From positions 372,001-436,000 of the forward strand of contig JAXHMN010000011.1 of assembly GCA_034521465.1 (NCBI GenBank): 64,000 nucleotides of DNA, read 5' to 3'. A program made the translations under genes and the position numbers. Below are positions 36,785-46,642 of the stretch, piece by piece. Origin of the DNA: SURF-28 sp034521465. Its GTDB lineage: Bacteria; Bacteroidota; Ignavibacteria; Ignavibacteriales; Melioribacteraceae. Numbering within the stretch: position 1 is the first letter of the stretch; the number at the start of each line of letters is the position of its first letter. The notes under the pieces are model-generated. The model had not been told where the DNA came from. It saw only the letters and a list, made by a program, of their open reading frames with translations, and did not search any database.

Positions 36785-37487
36785 GTGTTAGAAAAAAAGA
36801 AAAAATTAGGCAAAAAGAACTACAAAGAAGATAAGTTAGTTACTTATTATTCTAAATCTTTAGAATACTTTGAAGTATATCGAAATCAAATTTTAATTGG
36901 TGTTGCCGTTCTTATAATAGTGATTGCAGCAATTGTTTATTTCGGCGGTCAAGCAAGAGAACTGGAAATTGAGGCATCGGCTGAGTTAGCAAAAGTTTCA
37001 CATCTTTATGAATCGCGCAATTATGAAGCTGTAATTAACGGGAATCCTCAAAACAACACACCAAGTTTTGCGGAAATAGCTGATAAATACAGCGGAACCG
37101 AAGCCGGTGAAATCGCTAGAGTCAACTTAGCACATGCATATTTTTATACAGGTCAATACGATAAAGCGATTGATGAGTATAAAAAATATTCCGGCGATAT
37201 TGAAATTTATGCAAGCTGCCTCACTTGCCGGAATTGGCGCCTGCTATGAAGCAAAAGGAGATAACGAGCAAGCCGCTGATTATTATGAAGATGCTGCATT
37301 TATTTATGAAAATAATCCACAAAATAGTGAGTATCTTCTAAATGCTGCGATTAATTATATTCATTCGGATGCCTATGGTAATGCTGAAGATTTATTAAAT
37401 ACGCTAAAGGAAAAATACGAGAATAGCAGTCAAGCAAGAGAAGCAGATAAATACTTGGCTATAGTTCAAATTAATTCTAATTCTTGA
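36785..37487 (+). CDS. Membrane-anchored TPR protein (YfgM-like), one frameshift
   Basis: A protein of about 233 residues: basic cytoplasmic N-terminus, one membrane helix (residues about 38-57, ILIGVAVLIIVIAAIVYFGG) and periplasmic tetratricopeptide repeats (for example NLAHAYFYTGQYDKAIDEY and AGIGACYEAKGDNEQAADYY). The frames join at TTT 37206-37208, where TT would restore DIEIMQAASLAG. The start is GTG 36785 after GGAGA. This topology resembles YfgM/BamD-like accessory proteins; the actual partner is unknown. Confidence 0.75.
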
Positions 37488-37539
37488 TTTTAGAGAAGAC
37501 TCTAAGTATTTTATAAAAACATAACGGAACTTAATTGCA

Positions 37540-38109
37540 ATGGCGGATACTTCAGATTTTAGAAACGGACTGATCATTAAATTTAAAAATGATCTTTACA
37601 CAATAGTTGAATTCCAACATGTGAAACCCGGTAAAGGCGGTGCTTTTGTCAGAACAACTCTAAAAAACATGAGATCCGGTAAAGTGTTGGACAATACATT
37701 TAGATCCGGTGAAAGTGTTGATGTTGTAAGAGTTGAAAGAAGAAAGTACCAATTTTTGTATAAAGAAGCGGCTGGGTTTGTCTTAATGGATAATGATACT
37801 TATGAACAAATAACAGTTCCGGATGATCTTTTCGGCACAGGAAGTAAATTCTTGAAAGAAAGTGATCAAGTTGAACTTTTAGTTGACGATAGCGATCAAA
37901 TTATTTCCGCTGAATTACCAATTTTTGTTTATTTGGAAGTAGTTGAAACCGAGCCCGGCTTTAAGGGTGACACTGCGACAAACGTGATGAAGCCGGCAAA
38001 ACTTGAAACAGGTGCAGAAATTGACGTTCCAATTTTTATTGACACGGGTGATATGCTTAAAGTAGATACCCGTACCGGTGAATACGTAGAAAGAGCAAAA
38101 ACAAAATAA
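37540..38109 (+). CDS. efp: Translation elongation factor P
   Basis: A 189-residue EF-P that relieves polyproline stalling. The modifiable lysine is in the loop HVKPGKGGAFVRT, and the C-terminal OB domains (VETEPGFKGDTAT, then MLKVDTRTGEYVERA) are intact. No EpmA/EpmB-type modification genes are in the window. It is 8 bases upstream of accB, an arrangement often seen in bacteria. Confidence 0.97.
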   Translation: MADTSDFRNGLIIKFKNDLYTIVEFQHVKPGKGGAFVRTTLKNMRSGKVLDNTFRSGESVDVVRVERRKYQFLYKEAAGFVLMDNDTYEQITVPDDLFGTGSKFLKESDQVELLVDDSDQIISAELPIFVYLEVVETEPGFKGDTATNVMKPAKLETGAEIDVPIFIDTGDMLKVDTRTGEYVERAKTK

Positions 38110-38117
38110 GATGAGAT

Positions 38118-38594
38118 ATGGACCTAAATTTACTTAAGAAACTAATACGCGTTGTCGAAAAAAGTGATATCACGGAATTTTCTGTACAAGAAGGTGATCT
38201 AAAAGTGAAAATTTCGAAAAATTCACCTCATGGACTACAGCATCATATAAGCATGCCTGCTTCACAACAGGCTCCTCAACAACAAGTTCAACAACAAGAA
38301 AATAAAGAATCTGCTGAAGCTGAAAAATCACAAGAAGCGGCAAAATCGGATAATCTGCATGAGATTAAATCTCCGATTGTAGGTACATTCTATAGAGCAC
38401 CTGCTCCGGATGCCGATCCCTATATTCAAGTCGGTGATTCGGTTACCGAGGGCTCTGTCTTGTGCATTGTTGAAGCGATGAAGTTAATGAATGAGATTGA
38501 GAGCGATGTGAATGGCAAGATTGTTAAAATTCTTGCCGAAGATGCTACACCGGTTGAGTACAATCAGCCGCTTTTTCTGATTGAAAAGAGTTAA
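38118..38594 (+). CDS. accB: Acetyl-CoA carboxylase biotin carboxyl carrier protein
   Basis: A 158-residue BCCP. The biotinyl lysine is in EAMKLMNEIESD near the C-terminus, preceded by the PIVGTFYRAPAPDADPY fold start. The middle (residues about 45-80) is a glutamine-rich, proline-containing flexible linker. It is followed by accC, as in many bacteria. Confidence 0.96.
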   Translation: MDLNLLKKLIRVVEKSDITEFSVQEGDLKVKISKNSPHGLQHHISMPASQQAPQQQVQQQENKESAEAEKSQEAAKSDNLHEIKSPIVGTFYRAPAPDADPYIQVGDSVTEGSVLCIVEAMKLMNEIESDVNGKIVKILAEDATPVEYNQPLFLIEKS

Positions 38595-38616
38595 CTCCCA
38601 ATAGAACAGAGAATTA

Positions 38617-39969
38617 ATGTTTAATAAAATTTTAATTGCTAACCGCGGTGAAATTGCTTTGCGAGTTATAAGAACTTGCAAAGAAATGGGAATTAAAACC
38701 GTTGCGGTATACTCTGAAGCAGATAGAGATTCACTTCATACCGTTTTTGCCGATGAAGCAGTTTGTATCGGTCCTCCCCCAAGTAATCAAAGTTATTTAA
38801 AGATTCCCAATATCATTTCAGCGGCACAAGTAACCGGCGCTGATGCGATTCACCCAGGTTATGGCTTTTTAGCCGAGAAATCTAATTTCTCGGATATATG
38901 CCGAGAAGCCGGAATAAAATTTATCGGTCCCGATGCTCAAATGATACAAAATATGGGCGATAAAGCATTAGCAAAAGCAACAATGCGTAATGTTGGTGTA
39001 CCTGTTGTTCCGGGAAGTGACGGCGCGGTTAAATCGGTAACTGATGCAAAGAAAATAGCTGCTGAAATTGGTTATCCGGTCATGCTTAAAGCATCTGCCG
39101 GCGGCGGCGGAAAAGGTATGCGAATTGTCTGGGAGGAAAAAAATCTTTGAAAAATTATTCCAGACCGCAAGCAATGAAGCGGAAGCTTCTTTTGGTAATC
39201 CCGAGCTTTATTTAGAAAGGTTTATTGAAAATCCCCGTCATGTTGAGATTCAAGTTATGGGTGACCAATTTGGAAATGTTTACCATTACGGTGAGCGAGA
39301 TTGCTCAGTGCAGAGAAGACATCAAAAATTAATCGAAGAATCACCTTCTCCGGTAATTACACCTGAAGTTCGGGAAAAAATGGGAGAAGCAGCAGTACTA
39401 GGTGCAAAATCGGTTAACTATGAGGGTGCCGGCACCGTTGAATTTCTAGTGGATAAAAATTTGAATTTTTATTTTATAGAAATGAATACTAGAATACAAG
39501 TAGAACATCCTGTTACCGAAATGGTACAGAATGTTGACTTAATAAAGCAGCAAATACTTGTCGCAGCAGGTGAAAATATTGAAAACTTACCATCAGACCC
39601 AAGCGGACACAGTATTGAGTTTAGAATAAATGCCGAAGATCCTGAAAATGGATTCAGACCTTCTCCGGGAAGAATTGAATATTTACATTTTCCCGGCGGC
39701 TTTGGAGTTAGAGTTGATTCTCACATCTATAACGATTATGTAATTCCACCTTATTATGATTCGCTCCTTGCAAAACTAATAGTTTGGGGAACAGATCGTG
39801 AGCATGCAATCAAACGTGCTAAGAGAGCATTTGAGGAGTTCACAATTGAGGGTATTAAAACAACTGCACCATTTCATGTAGCTGTTTTAAAAATTCACAT
39901 TTCATTAACAATGATTACGATACATCTTTCATAGACCAACATTTAAAACAATTGAATGAGGAATACTGA
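38617..39969 (+). CDS. accC: Acetyl-CoA carboxylase biotin carboxylase subunit, two frameshifts
   Basis: The ATP-grasp enzyme that carboxylates biotin. The N-terminal frame has LIANRGEIALRVIRTCKEMG and the ATP-binding KASAGGGGKGMRIV; the second has ERFIENPRHVEIQ and the MNTRIQVEHPVTEMV motif. Two breaks: TTT at 39146-39148 (one T too many) and AAAAA at 39889-39893 (one A too few). With both corrected the protein ends at TGA 39967-39969, which overlaps the ATG of gcvH (TGATG), and this overlap supports the restored C-terminus. About 450 residues, the normal length. Confidence 0.94.
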
Positions 39970-40346
39970 TGGTACCTAACGAATTAAAGTACACCGAAGA
40001 CCATGAGTGGATAAGAGTTGAAGGCAACACAGGAACTATCGGAGTTACAGATTATGCACAAGGAGAGCTAGGTGATGTAGTCTTTGTCGATATTCCGGAA
40101 GATTTAGAAGAGTTAACAAAAGGAGATTCTTTCGGTACTATCGAAGCAGTTAAAACCGTGAGCGATCTTTTTGCACCCTGCGATGGTAAAGTAATTGAGG
40201 TAAACACTGCATTAGCAGATGATCCGCAAAAAGTTAACTCTGATCCTTACGGAGAAGGATGGCTTGTGAAAGTTGAACTTAGTGATCCTTCACAACTCGA
40301 TTCTCTGCTTGACGCAGAGAGTTACAAATCTCAAATCGGGGAATAA
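39969..40346 (+). CDS. gcvH: Glycine cleavage system H protein
   Basis: A 125-residue lipoyl carrier. The lipoylated lysine is in GTIEAVKTVSDLFAP, with the family segments YTEDHEWIRVEG and NSDPYGEGWLVKV. It shares TGATG with accC. No gcvT, gcvP or gcvL is present, so H protein may also act in lipoate supply. Confidence 0.96.
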   Translation: MVPNELKYTEDHEWIRVEGNTGTIGVTDYAQGELGDVVFVDIPEDLEELTKGDSFGTIEAVKTVSDLFAPCDGKVIEVNTALADDPQKVNSDPYGEGWLVKVELSDPSQLDSLLDAESYKSQIGE

Positions 40347-40368
40347 TAAATAGGAATTAACCTATACT

Positions 40369-40478
40369 AAGGGTTGTCTCAAAATAATTAATAACGTTTA
40401 ATTAGTATGCTGATTCCACTAAGTAAATCTTATTACCACATATTTAATTTTTGAATAATTCTATTTGAGACATCCCTT
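40369..40478. repeat. MITE-like element with terminal inverted repeats
   Basis: AAGGGTTGTCTCAAA (40369-40383) and TTTGAGACATCCCTT (40464-40478) are inverted copies with one mismatch, bounding a 110-base AT-rich stretch without a gene. Partly matched bases continue a few positions outwards (ACCTA / TAGGT). Ends of the GTCTCAAA type resemble terminal repeats of some insertion sequences, so this may be a miniature inverted-repeat element between gcvH and guaA. No clear target duplication is visible. It could instead be a long hairpin in the transcript. Confidence 0.55.
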
Positions 40479-40495
40479 TCTATTTAGGTAAAAGA

Positions 40496-42035
40496 ATGAC
40501 CCACGCAGAAACTATTCTAATATTAGATTTTGGCTCTCAATACACACAATTAATTGCCCGAAGAATTCGTGAGCAAAATGTTTATTGTGAAATCCATCCA
40601 CACACCTTCAGTCTTGAAGAAATTAAAAAATTAAATCCGCTTGGAATAATATTTTCAGGTGGCCCGATGAGCGTTTATGATGAAGGCGCTCCGAAAATAT
40701 CACAAGAAATTTTTAATCTAAAGATTCCTATACTCGGTATTTGCTATGGACTTCAGCTTATTGCGTTAAATAGTGAAGGTAAAGTAGAACCGGCTGTTAA
40801 AAGAGAATACGGTAAAGCAGAACTTATTGTTAAAGAAGATTCTAAATTACTAGAGAACGTAAGTAATAATTCAATTGTTTGGATGAGCCACGGTGATTAT
40901 ATAACGGGCTTACCTGGTGAGTTTCAAACAATTGCCGGAACAGAAAACTCACCGATATGTGCTATTGCAAATGAAAACGACAAAATCTATGGTGTTCAAT
41001 TCCATCCCGAAGTGATCCATACTCAAGAAGGAAAAAAAATTATCCGTAATTACCTTTTCAAAATTTGTGGATGCACGGGTAATTGGACTCCGGAAAATTT
41101 TATCAGTTCATCGATTGACGAAATCAAAGAAAAAATTGGATCTAAGAAAGCAATATGTGCTTTAAGTGGCGGAGTTGATTCATCCGTTGCGGCTATACTG
41201 GTTGATCAAGCAATCGGTAAAAATTTGATTTGTATTCATGTTGATACCGGTTTGATGCGTAAAAATGAAAGCCGCGATATAATGAAAATGTTTGAAAATG
41301 AGTATAACCTTAACTTGATTTCCGTAGATGCTGAGTCGTTATTCCTAGAAAGATTGAAAGAGGTTTCCGATCCGGAGAAGAAGAAAAATAATCGGTAATA
41401 CTTTTATTGAAATTTTTGAACAAGAAGCAAAAAAATATGACGATGCGGAATTTTTAATACAAGGAACTCTTTATCCGGATGTAATTGAATCTGTGCCGGT
41501 GAAGGGTGTATCGGTTACAATTAAAACTCATCACAATGTTGGCGGGTTACCTGAGAAAATGAATTTGAAATTGATCGAACCGTTTAAAGAACTTTTCAAA
41601 GATGAAGTTAGAACTATCGGAAAAGAACTCGGTTTACCTAACGAGTTTATTGAACGGCATCCGTTTCCGGGTCCGGGGCTGGCAGTAAGAATTTTAGGAA
41701 ACATTACAAAAGAACGAATTGATATTTTAATTGAGGCGGACGATATTTTTATCCAATCAATTAAGGACGCCGGTGTTTATAATGAAATTTGGCAGGCGTT
41801 CGTTGTGCTACTACCCGTGCAATCGGTTGGAGTTATGGGCGATGCAAGAACCTATGAAAACGTTGCTGCACTTAGAGCTGTAACTTCAGTTGACGGTATG
41901 ACAGCGGACTGGTACAGATTTGAACCTGCCCTGCTTGAAGAAATATCAAACAAAATCATCCGAAACGTAAGAGGAATTAACAGGGTAGTTTACGATATAA
42001 GTTCAAAACCCCCGTCAACAATTGAATGGGAGTAA
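40496..42035 (+). CDS. guaA: GMP synthase (glutamine-hydrolysing), one frameshift
   Basis: Makes GMP from XMP. The glutamine amidotransferase triad cysteine is in ILGICYGLQ with HPE in VQFHPEV; the ATP pyrophosphatase P-loop is LSGGVDSSVAA; the second frame holds THHNVGGLP and FPGPGLAVRILG, ending in NRVVYDISSKPPSTIEWE. The break is at AAAAA (41384-41388); four A restore KKKIIGNTFIEIFEQEAK. Length about 513 is normal. It is needed for growth without guanine salvage, so this is most likely an assembly indel. Confidence 0.96.
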
Positions 42036-42036
42036 T

Positions 42037-42923
42037 ATGACCGAACATGAAGCAAAACTGCAAAAAGCCGGTCAATTTCTTGAGCATGGAAAATATTTGC
42101 ATGCAATTCAAATCTACAAATCACTTTTACAAGATCCACAAACTAAAAGAAAAGCTGTCATAAAACTTGTTGAAATTTATGATGGCCAAAATCACTATGA
42201 GGCAGCAGTGAACACTTTTGAATTTTACTTTGAAAGCGAACCTGATGATGAAAATATGCGTACTTTTTATGCACAATTCTTGATAAAATATGAACAGTAT
42301 AATGAAGCTGTCCAGACTCTTTCATTAGTCTCAAGTAAAAACCAACCGGAAAAGAATTTTTTAATTGGAACAATAAACTACCACTTGGGGGAATATGAGA
42401 TTGCAATCATAAATTTTGAGGAATTTATTCGGCACAATAAAAATTCTGTATTTAATGTGGACGCAAATCTTAGTTTAGCGAGATGTTTTGTTGAGCTGAA
42501 TGATTATGAGAAAGCCCTGGAGTATCTCAAATTGTGTGAAGAAATTGAGAGCAATAATTTTAATGTTCTCAAAACTCTGGCTGAAGTATATTTTGAAAAG
42601 GAAATGTTTTATCATGCCAACGAAAAAATTCAGAAAGCAATTACAATATTTCCAATAGACCTTGATTTGTTTCAATTATCAGCAAAAATATTTCTAAAAC
42701 TCAACGAGCCGGATATAGCATTAAAAGAACTGAACTTCTATCTTGAGAACACAAAACCCACTGCAGAAAGCTATGCATTGAAAGGATTAATTTTCCAAAA
42801 AAGAATGATTTTGAGGAAGCAATTAAATATTTTAAAAAGGCGTTGGAGTTAAATCCGGCTGATGAAATTGCGACTAAAGGCAAACATGCTTGTATAAAAT
42901 ATCAAAAAAGCTTAGGTGATTAA
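42037..42923 (+). CDS. TPR-repeat protein, one frameshift near the C-terminus
   Basis: A protein of about 295 residues made of tetratricopeptide repeats, such as AGQFLEHGKYLHAIQIYKSL and NLSLARCFVELNDYEKALEY, without a signal peptide. The last part lies in another frame: A6 at 42797-42802 should be A7, giving NDFEEAIKYFKKALELNPAD and a stop at 42921-42923. ATG 42037 follows GGGAG (42028-42032). It overlaps the GTG of radC. Confidence 0.8.
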
Positions 42924-43602
42924 ACTGAAAGTAAAAGATTTACCATTAGATGATAGACCACGTGAAAAATTAATTCTTCGCGGTCCGCAAAATTTAAGCG
43001 ATGCCGAACTTTTGGCAATTTTATTGCGAACCGGCTCAAAGAAAAATTCAGTAATTGCAATTGCACAACAAGTTTTGAAAGATTTTGGTAATCTTGCGGT
43101 ACTTGCATCTAAATCAGTTGAAGAATTAACGTCAATCGACGGCATTGGTAAAGATAAAGCTGCTGCTTTGGTAGCGGCTTTCGAATTAGTTAGAAGAATA
43201 GAATTTGAAAGCAAAAGGTACTCGAATAAAAAAATCACATCACCGCAGGATATTGCTGAAATTTATATTCCATTATTAAGAGATGAAGTTCAGGAAAAAT
43301 TTTACATTATTTGTTTGTCTTCATCCAATAGAATTATAAAACATGAACTTTTATTTGTTGGTACTCTTAACGCAAGCTTAGTTCATCCCAGAGAAATATT
43401 TAAAACCGCAATTGTCAATAATGCCGCTAATGTGATTTTGTTACATAATCATCCAAGCGGAAATACAGAACCGAGCAACGAAGATATTAAGATCACTCAA
43501 AAAATTGTAGAAGCAGGTAAAATGCTCGACATTCAAATTTTCGATCATTTAATACTCGCAGGTAATAAATACACAAGTTTTGTTGAAAAGCGATTATTAT
43601 AG
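42916..43602 (+). CDS. radC: RadC-family JAB/MPN protein
   Basis: A 228-residue protein with an N-terminal helix-hairpin-helix (ELTSIDGIGKDKAAALVAA) and a C-terminal JAMM metal motif (HNHPSGN, then SNEDIKIT). RadC is widespread; despite the name its role in DNA repair is not settled. The GTG start at 42916 overlaps the end of the preceding TPR gene. Confidence 0.93.
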   Translation: MIKLKVKDLPLDDRPREKLILRGPQNLSDAELLAILLRTGSKKNSVIAIAQQVLKDFGNLAVLASKSVEELTSIDGIGKDKAAALVAAFELVRRIEFESKRYSNKKITSPQDIAEIYIPLLRDEVQEKFYIICLSSSNRIIKHELLFVGTLNASLVHPREIFKTAIVNNAANVILLHNHPSGNTEPSNEDIKITQKIVEAGKMLDIQIFDHLILAGNKYTSFVEKRLL

Positions 43603-43701
43603 AGTAATTTATTAGATTTCGGTTAACAAGATTTCCCGAATTTTATTATATTAAAAGACATCGAAATACACAATCAAATTAATCTTTAAATGGAGGAACA
43701 A

Positions 43702-43977
43702 ATGATTAGAGTAAAAAAAATCCTCAACTTATCTTTGGCTGTCTTAATGGTAGCCGGCGTGATAGGGTTTGCTGGATGTAGTGGTGTTAGTGAAGAACAA
43801 ATGGCAGAATTACAAGCATTAAGACAAGAAGTTTCCGCTCTTGAAAGTGAAACCCAAGATTTGAAAAACGAGAAGTCAAAATTAGAGCGTGAAATTGCAG
43901 AATTTAATGCTAAGCTCGAGCAATGTGCAAAAGACAAAGAGCAAACAAAGAAAAATTTAGAAAAAATGGGAATGTAA
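43702..43977 (+). CDS. Small coiled-coil lipoprotein, Lpp-like
   Basis: A 91-residue protein: signal peptide with lipobox FAGC (cysteine near residue 24) followed by a continuous heptad coiled coil (LRQEVSALESETQDLKNEKS, then LEREIAEFNAKLEQ). ATG 43702 is chosen because GGAGG (43692-43696) lies just upstream; ATG 43690 would precede the ribosome-binding site. The layout recalls murein lipoprotein, although there is no C-terminal lysine for peptidoglycan linkage (it ends GM). A likely envelope tether or spacer; the next gene encodes a LysM protein. Confidence 0.8.
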   Translation: MIRVKKILNLSLAVLMVAGVIGFAGCSGVSEEQMAELQALRQEVSALESETQDLKNEKSKLEREIAEFNAKLEQCAKDKEQTKKNLEKMGM

Positions 43978-44014
43978 TTAAAAATTAAGTTTAATAATTA
44001 ATTGGAGGATTTAA

Positions 44015-44716
44015 ATGAAAATTCAAAAGTATTTAGCTGGCTTTATTGCCGTTCTTCTGTTAGCCAATCTAAATTTGTTTGCTCAAGAAGAAATGACTGA
44101 AGACGAGTGGCAAAACGAAATTAACAGGTTGACAGAAAGAAAAGCTTTTTTAACTTCAGAACTCACAACATTGCAAAATGACGTGAACGAATTAAGATCG
44201 GCATTGGAAGGAATGCAAGCTTACGAAGATTGCCAAGACGAGCTTTATGCAATGGTTGGCGCTACGAAAGCGGATGTTGATGCTTTTAGATCTCAAGTTG
44301 AAGCGGTTGAAGGAAGAATCAATCGTCAACAACTCCCTAAAGAAGACCGTCAAATGGAATTAGATCAACTAAAAGCTAATAAGTTTTCTGCATTACCTGA
44401 ATTCTACGAAAAAGTTCATAATGAACTTCAAAGAAAATTAGATGCTTGGGATGCAAAACCAAAAGAAATTGATTATACCGTAGTTAAAGGTGATCACCTT
44501 TGGGGTATAGCCGGCAAAAAAGAACACTATAACAATTCATTTGCTTGGCCGAAAATTTATCAAGCAAACAGAGATAAAATTAAGAATCCTGATTTAATTT
44601 ATCCTAAACAAGTTTTCAAGATTCCTAATTTAACCGAAGAAGAAAAAGCAAAATATGATAAGATCAGAAGGAATTATAAACCAGCTCCTCCTGCTCAAAC
44701 AAGGACTTCAAACTAG
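44015..44716 (+). CDS. Exported coiled-coil protein with C-terminal LysM domain
   Basis: A 233-residue protein: signal peptide (residues 1-23, ending in FAQ), a coiled coil (about 30-140) and a LysM domain beginning DYTVVKGDHLWGIAGKKEHY, with LIYPKQVFKIP at its end. LysM binds peptidoglycan glycans. It is preceded by GGAGG and follows the Lpp-like gene by 37 bases, so the pair probably acts at the periplasmic cell wall. Confidence 0.9.
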   Translation: MKIQKYLAGFIAVLLLANLNLFAQEEMTEDEWQNEINRLTERKAFLTSELTTLQNDVNELRSALEGMQAYEDCQDELYAMVGATKADVDAFRSQVEAVEGRINRQQLPKEDRQMELDQLKANKFSALPEFYEKVHNELQRKLDAWDAKPKEIDYTVVKGDHLWGIAGKKEHYNNSFAWPKIYQANRDKIKNPDLIYPKQVFKIPNLTEEEKAKYDKIRRNYKPAPPAQTRTSN

Positions 44717-44747
44717 CTTGAAATTTTGTTTTAACATTATTATTTCT

Positions 44748-44782
44748 AAAAGCCCTTTTCACTTTTTTGAGAAGGGCTTTTT
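44748..44782 (+). terminator. Rho-independent terminator
   Basis: AAAAGCCCTT and AAGGGCTTTT flank a loop with a short T run, then TTTTT on the plus strand. It lies after the LysM gene and before phoH. Confidence 0.9.
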
Positions 44783-44803
44783 ATATTAAAATAGGAGGCA
44801 ACT

Positions 44804-45772
44804 ACGGAACTAGAAAGAATTTTGAATATAGAGTCTGTTGATCAACGACTCTTACTCGGATTTAATGATCAAAACCTTGAACCGATTGAACAAAGATTTA
44901 ATTCAACAATTACTGTTCGAGGGGATAGTGTTTATATTAAAGGTGTAAAAGAAGAAGTAGAACTTATCGAAAAAGTTTTTAAAGAGATGATCTTTGTCCT
45001 CAATACAACAGGAAAACTTATCCCCCAAGATGTAATTACTATTCTTGATCTTACAGTACAGGGAAAAGAGATCATCAGCGATAAGGATTACGATGATATA
45101 ATTCTCTACACAAAGAGAGATGTAATTAAAGCAAAAACACCCACTCAAAAAATATACGCTGAAAGCATTACTAAAAATGACATCTGTTTTGCAATCGGAC
45201 CTGCCGGTACCGGTAAAACCTTCCTTGCAGTAGCTTTTGCAGTAGCTTCATTGAAGAAAGGTGAAGTCCGGAAGATCGTTCTTGCCAGACCCGCAGTAGA
45301 GGCAGGCGAAAGTCTCGGATTTTTACCTGGGGACTTAAAAGAAAAAATTGACCCATATCTACGTCCGTTATTAGATGCATTGCAAGATATGCTGCCGCCC
45401 GATCAATTAAGAAGCTATTTGGAAAAGGGAATCATCGAAATAGTTCCTCTTGCTTATATGCGCGGTAGAACTTTGAATAACGCTTACGTAATTCTCGATG
45501 AAGCACAAAATGCAACAGCAGTCCAAATGAAAATGTTTTTAACAAGGTTAGGTCCAAACTCAAAATCTATCATTACAGGAGACATTACACAAATTGACTT
45601 GCCAACAAATGCACACAGCGGATTAATTCAAGTACAGAAAATTTTAGAAAATGTTGATGGTGTTGATTTTATCTATTTTGATAAACGAGATGTGGTAAGA
45701 CATAAGCTCGTAAAAGATATTATTAATGCATATGAAAAATTTGGTAATGGTGATAAAGAGGAAGGAAGTTAA
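44804..45772 (+). CDS. phoH: PhoH-family ATPase, probable ACG start
   Basis: A PhoH-like P-loop ATPase. It has an N-terminal KH-like domain, Walker A GPAGTGKTFLA, the segment LARPAVEAGESLGFLPGD, Walker B YVILDEAQNAT, and GDITQIDLP. The only canonical start in frame nearby is TTG 44822, with no ribosome-binding site. AGGAGG at 44793-44798 lies exactly five bases before ACG 44804, and the codons from there read TELERILNIES, as at PhoH N-termini. So I take ACG 44804 as the start, either a rare start codon or an ATG mis-called. PhoH proteins are linked to RNA metabolism. The stop overlaps that of mazG. Confidence 0.85.
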   Translation, partial: TELERILNIESVDQRLLLGFNDQNLEPIEQRFNSTITVRGDSVYIKGVKEEVELIEKVFKEMIFVLNTTGKLIPQDVITILDLTVQGKEIISDKDYDDIILYTKRDVIKAKTPTQKIYAESITKNDICFAIGPAGTGKTFLAVAFAVASLKKGEVRKIVLARPAVEAGESLGFLPGDLKEKIDPYLRPLLDALQDMLPPDQLRSYLEKGIIEIVPLAYMRGRTLNNAYVILDEAQNATAVQMKMFLTRLGPNSKSIITGDITQIDLPTNAHSGLIQVQKILENVDGVDFIYFDKRDVVRHKLVKDIINAYEKFGNGDKEEGS

Positions 45773-45783
45773 AGAACTTCCTT
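45762..45783. terminator. Hairpin across overlapping phoH and mazG stop codons
   Basis: AAGGAAGTT (45762-45770) and AACTTCCTT (45775-45783) form a perfect 9-bp stem with loop AAAG. Both stops, TAA of phoH (45770-45772) and of mazG on the minus strand (45769-45771), lie in it. No T run follows on the plus strand, so whether it terminates transcription is uncertain. Confidence 0.6.
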
Positions 45784-46530
45784 ACTCTCTTCCCATAATT
45801 TGTCCATCTCTGGCAATTCTGCATCGGTGATTTTTTTACCCGATTCTTCTAATTTTCTCTCAATGTATTGAAATCTCTTAACAAATTTTTCATTAGTAAC
45901 TCTCAATGCGTTTTCGGGATTTATGTTTATAAATCTGCAATAATTCACAAGTGAAAATAAGAGATCACCAAATTCTTCTTCAATTTTATTCTTGTCGTCG
46001 GTATAAGAAACTTCTTCAAATTCTTCAACTTCTTCTTTTACCTTTTCCCACACTTTTTCTTTTTTATCCCAATCAAATCCTACTTTAGATGCTTTTTCCT
46101 GTATGCGGAAAGATCTATGTAATTGCGGTAATGCTTTGGGAACTCCGTCGAGCACAGATTTTCTGCCCTCCTCAAGTTTAATCTTCTCCCAATTATACAT
46201 TATTTCATTATTGTCTTTGACTTTGGTATCGCCAAAAACATGCGGATGTCGTCGGATCAATTTTTCGGTTATACCATCGATAACATCGTTTATATTGAAG
46301 CTGTCTGTTTCCTTAGCCATCTGAGCATGGAAAACAATATGTAGTAAAATATCGCCTAACTCACCGCGCATTTCGACGAAGTTTTTTTCGTCAATTGCTT
46401 CGATCAATTCGTGCGCTTCCTCTAATGTTGCAGCTTTAATAGAGTCGTGAGTTTGCTCTTTATCCCAAGGGCATTCCTCTCTCAGCTTTGCCATTATATC
46501 AACTAATTTTTCAAACTTTTCGCCGGTCAT
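45769..46530 (-). CDS. mazG: Nucleoside triphosphate pyrophosphohydrolase MazG
   Basis: A 253-residue enzyme with two MazG domains. The first has the metal-binding pattern LEEAHELIEAID and RGELGDILLHIVFHAQ; the second has VKEEVEEFEEVS and EEFGDLLFSLVNYCR. It hydrolyses NTPs to NMPs and PPi, removing aberrant nucleotides and lowering ppGpp-related stress. It faces phoH tail to tail. Confidence 0.93.
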   Translation of the reverse strand: MTGEKFEKLVDIMAKLREECPWDKEQTHDSIKAATLEEAHELIEAIDEKNFVEMRGELGDILLHIVFHAQMAKETDSFNINDVIDGITEKLIRRHPHVFGDTKVKDNNEIMYNWEKIKLEEGRKSVLDGVPKALPQLHRSFRIQEKASKVGFDWDKKEKVWEKVKEEVEEFEEVSYTDDKNKIEEEFGDLLFSLVNYCRFININPENALRVTNEKFVKRFQYIERKLEESGKKITDAELPEMDKLWEESKEVL

Positions 46531-46642
46531 TTTATCCCTTTTTTTGGATGTGAAATTACTATTGTTTCAAAAGATTAACAAATATTGATTATTATTGCTG
46601 TAATAGTTTGCAATTTTTTAATAGTTTTAAAAGGAGGTTAGT

